A DNA stretch of 64,000 nucleotides. It comes from Crotophaga sulcirostris (Eukaryota > Chordata > Aves > Cuculiformes > Crotophagidae). Below are positions 63,946 through 64,000 of the stretch, piece by piece (the first letter of the stretch is position 1; each line of letters opens with the position of its first letter). A program made the position numbers and the translations under genes. The notes below the pieces were generated by a model, which saw only the letters and a program-made list of their open reading frames with translations, ran no database searches and was not told the origin of the DNA. The DNA is taken from assembly GCA_013397455.1 (NCBI GenBank), contig VYZB01000119.1, forward strand, positions 363,543 through 427,542, given 5' to 3'.

Positions 63946-64000
63946 GTACGTGCAGCCCCGCCGCAACTTTTCGGGGGGCGGCTGCCCCCTGCCCGCCCCG

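Larger units (their letters stand above)
63440..64000 (+). promoter_or_regulatory. HMGB3: CpG-island promoter, probably of HMGB3
   Basis: Very GC- and CpG-rich from about 63,440 to the window end. Visible elements: E-box CACGTG (63,577-63,582), TTCCCGC E2F-like site (63,616-63,622), GC box GGGGCGG (63,628-63,634), C12 run (63,666-63,677), TTTGAA (63,723-63,728), CRE-like TGACCTCA (63,733-63,740), CCAAT boxes (63,794-63,798 and 63,840-63,844), and TTTTAAA (63,817-63,823). Paired CCAAT boxes suit a proliferation-linked gene such as HMGB3. The gene name rests on conserved synteny: human CD99L2 and HMGB3 are adjacent and divergent. Confidence 0.65.

Overview
This window is vertebrate, and almost certainly avian, nuclear DNA. 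It carries several chicken-repeat-1 (CR1) LINE fragments with the diagnostic 3' end (tandem ATTCTATG-like octamers), a bird-type ERVL solo LTR, small exons with GT-AG introns, and a CpG-island promoter. There are no bacterial-style operons. Nearly every long open frame is a chance frame in non-coding DNA.

Left edge (1-6,564, minus strand): five short exons of CD99L2 (CD99 antigen-like 2), a type I membrane glycoprotein. They join in frame (all phase 1) and encode only the acidic, Thr/Pro/Lys-rich extracellular stem. The transmembrane and cytoplasmic exons lie left of position 1. The signal-peptide exon should lie to the right of 6,564 but I could not find it. A GC-rich assembly gap at 22,830-23,637 and a CpG-rich patch at 25,390-25,740 are the two places to look.

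Middle (6.6-63.1 kb): mostly unique intron or intergenic sequence with no supportable coding exon. A repeat-rich knot lies at 21.5-27.05 kb. There, a unit of roughly 0.9 kb occurs twice plus a partial third copy, and the copies carry different CR1 insertions. This gives filled and empty sites for each insertion. One copy also contains a roughly 185-bp segment duplicated from 21.5 kb, bounded by a 10-bp direct repeat and itself split by a CR1. Further right are another CR1 (34.7-35.2 kb) and a solo ERVL-type LTR (35.85-36.44 kb).

Right edge (63.1-64.0 kb, plus strand): a CR1 fragment abuts a CpG island with two CCAAT boxes, a TTTTAAA element, and a probable non-coding first exon ending in a clean splice donor at 63,945. 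In human Xq28, CD99L2 (minus) and HMGB3 (plus) are adjacent and divergent. The same order and orientation here make the right-hand promoter most likely that of HMGB3. That is a synteny inference, since no HMG-box codons lie inside the window.

I found no convincing previously undescribed gene system. The most informative structure is the nested duplication and retroposon stack at 21.5-27 kb.
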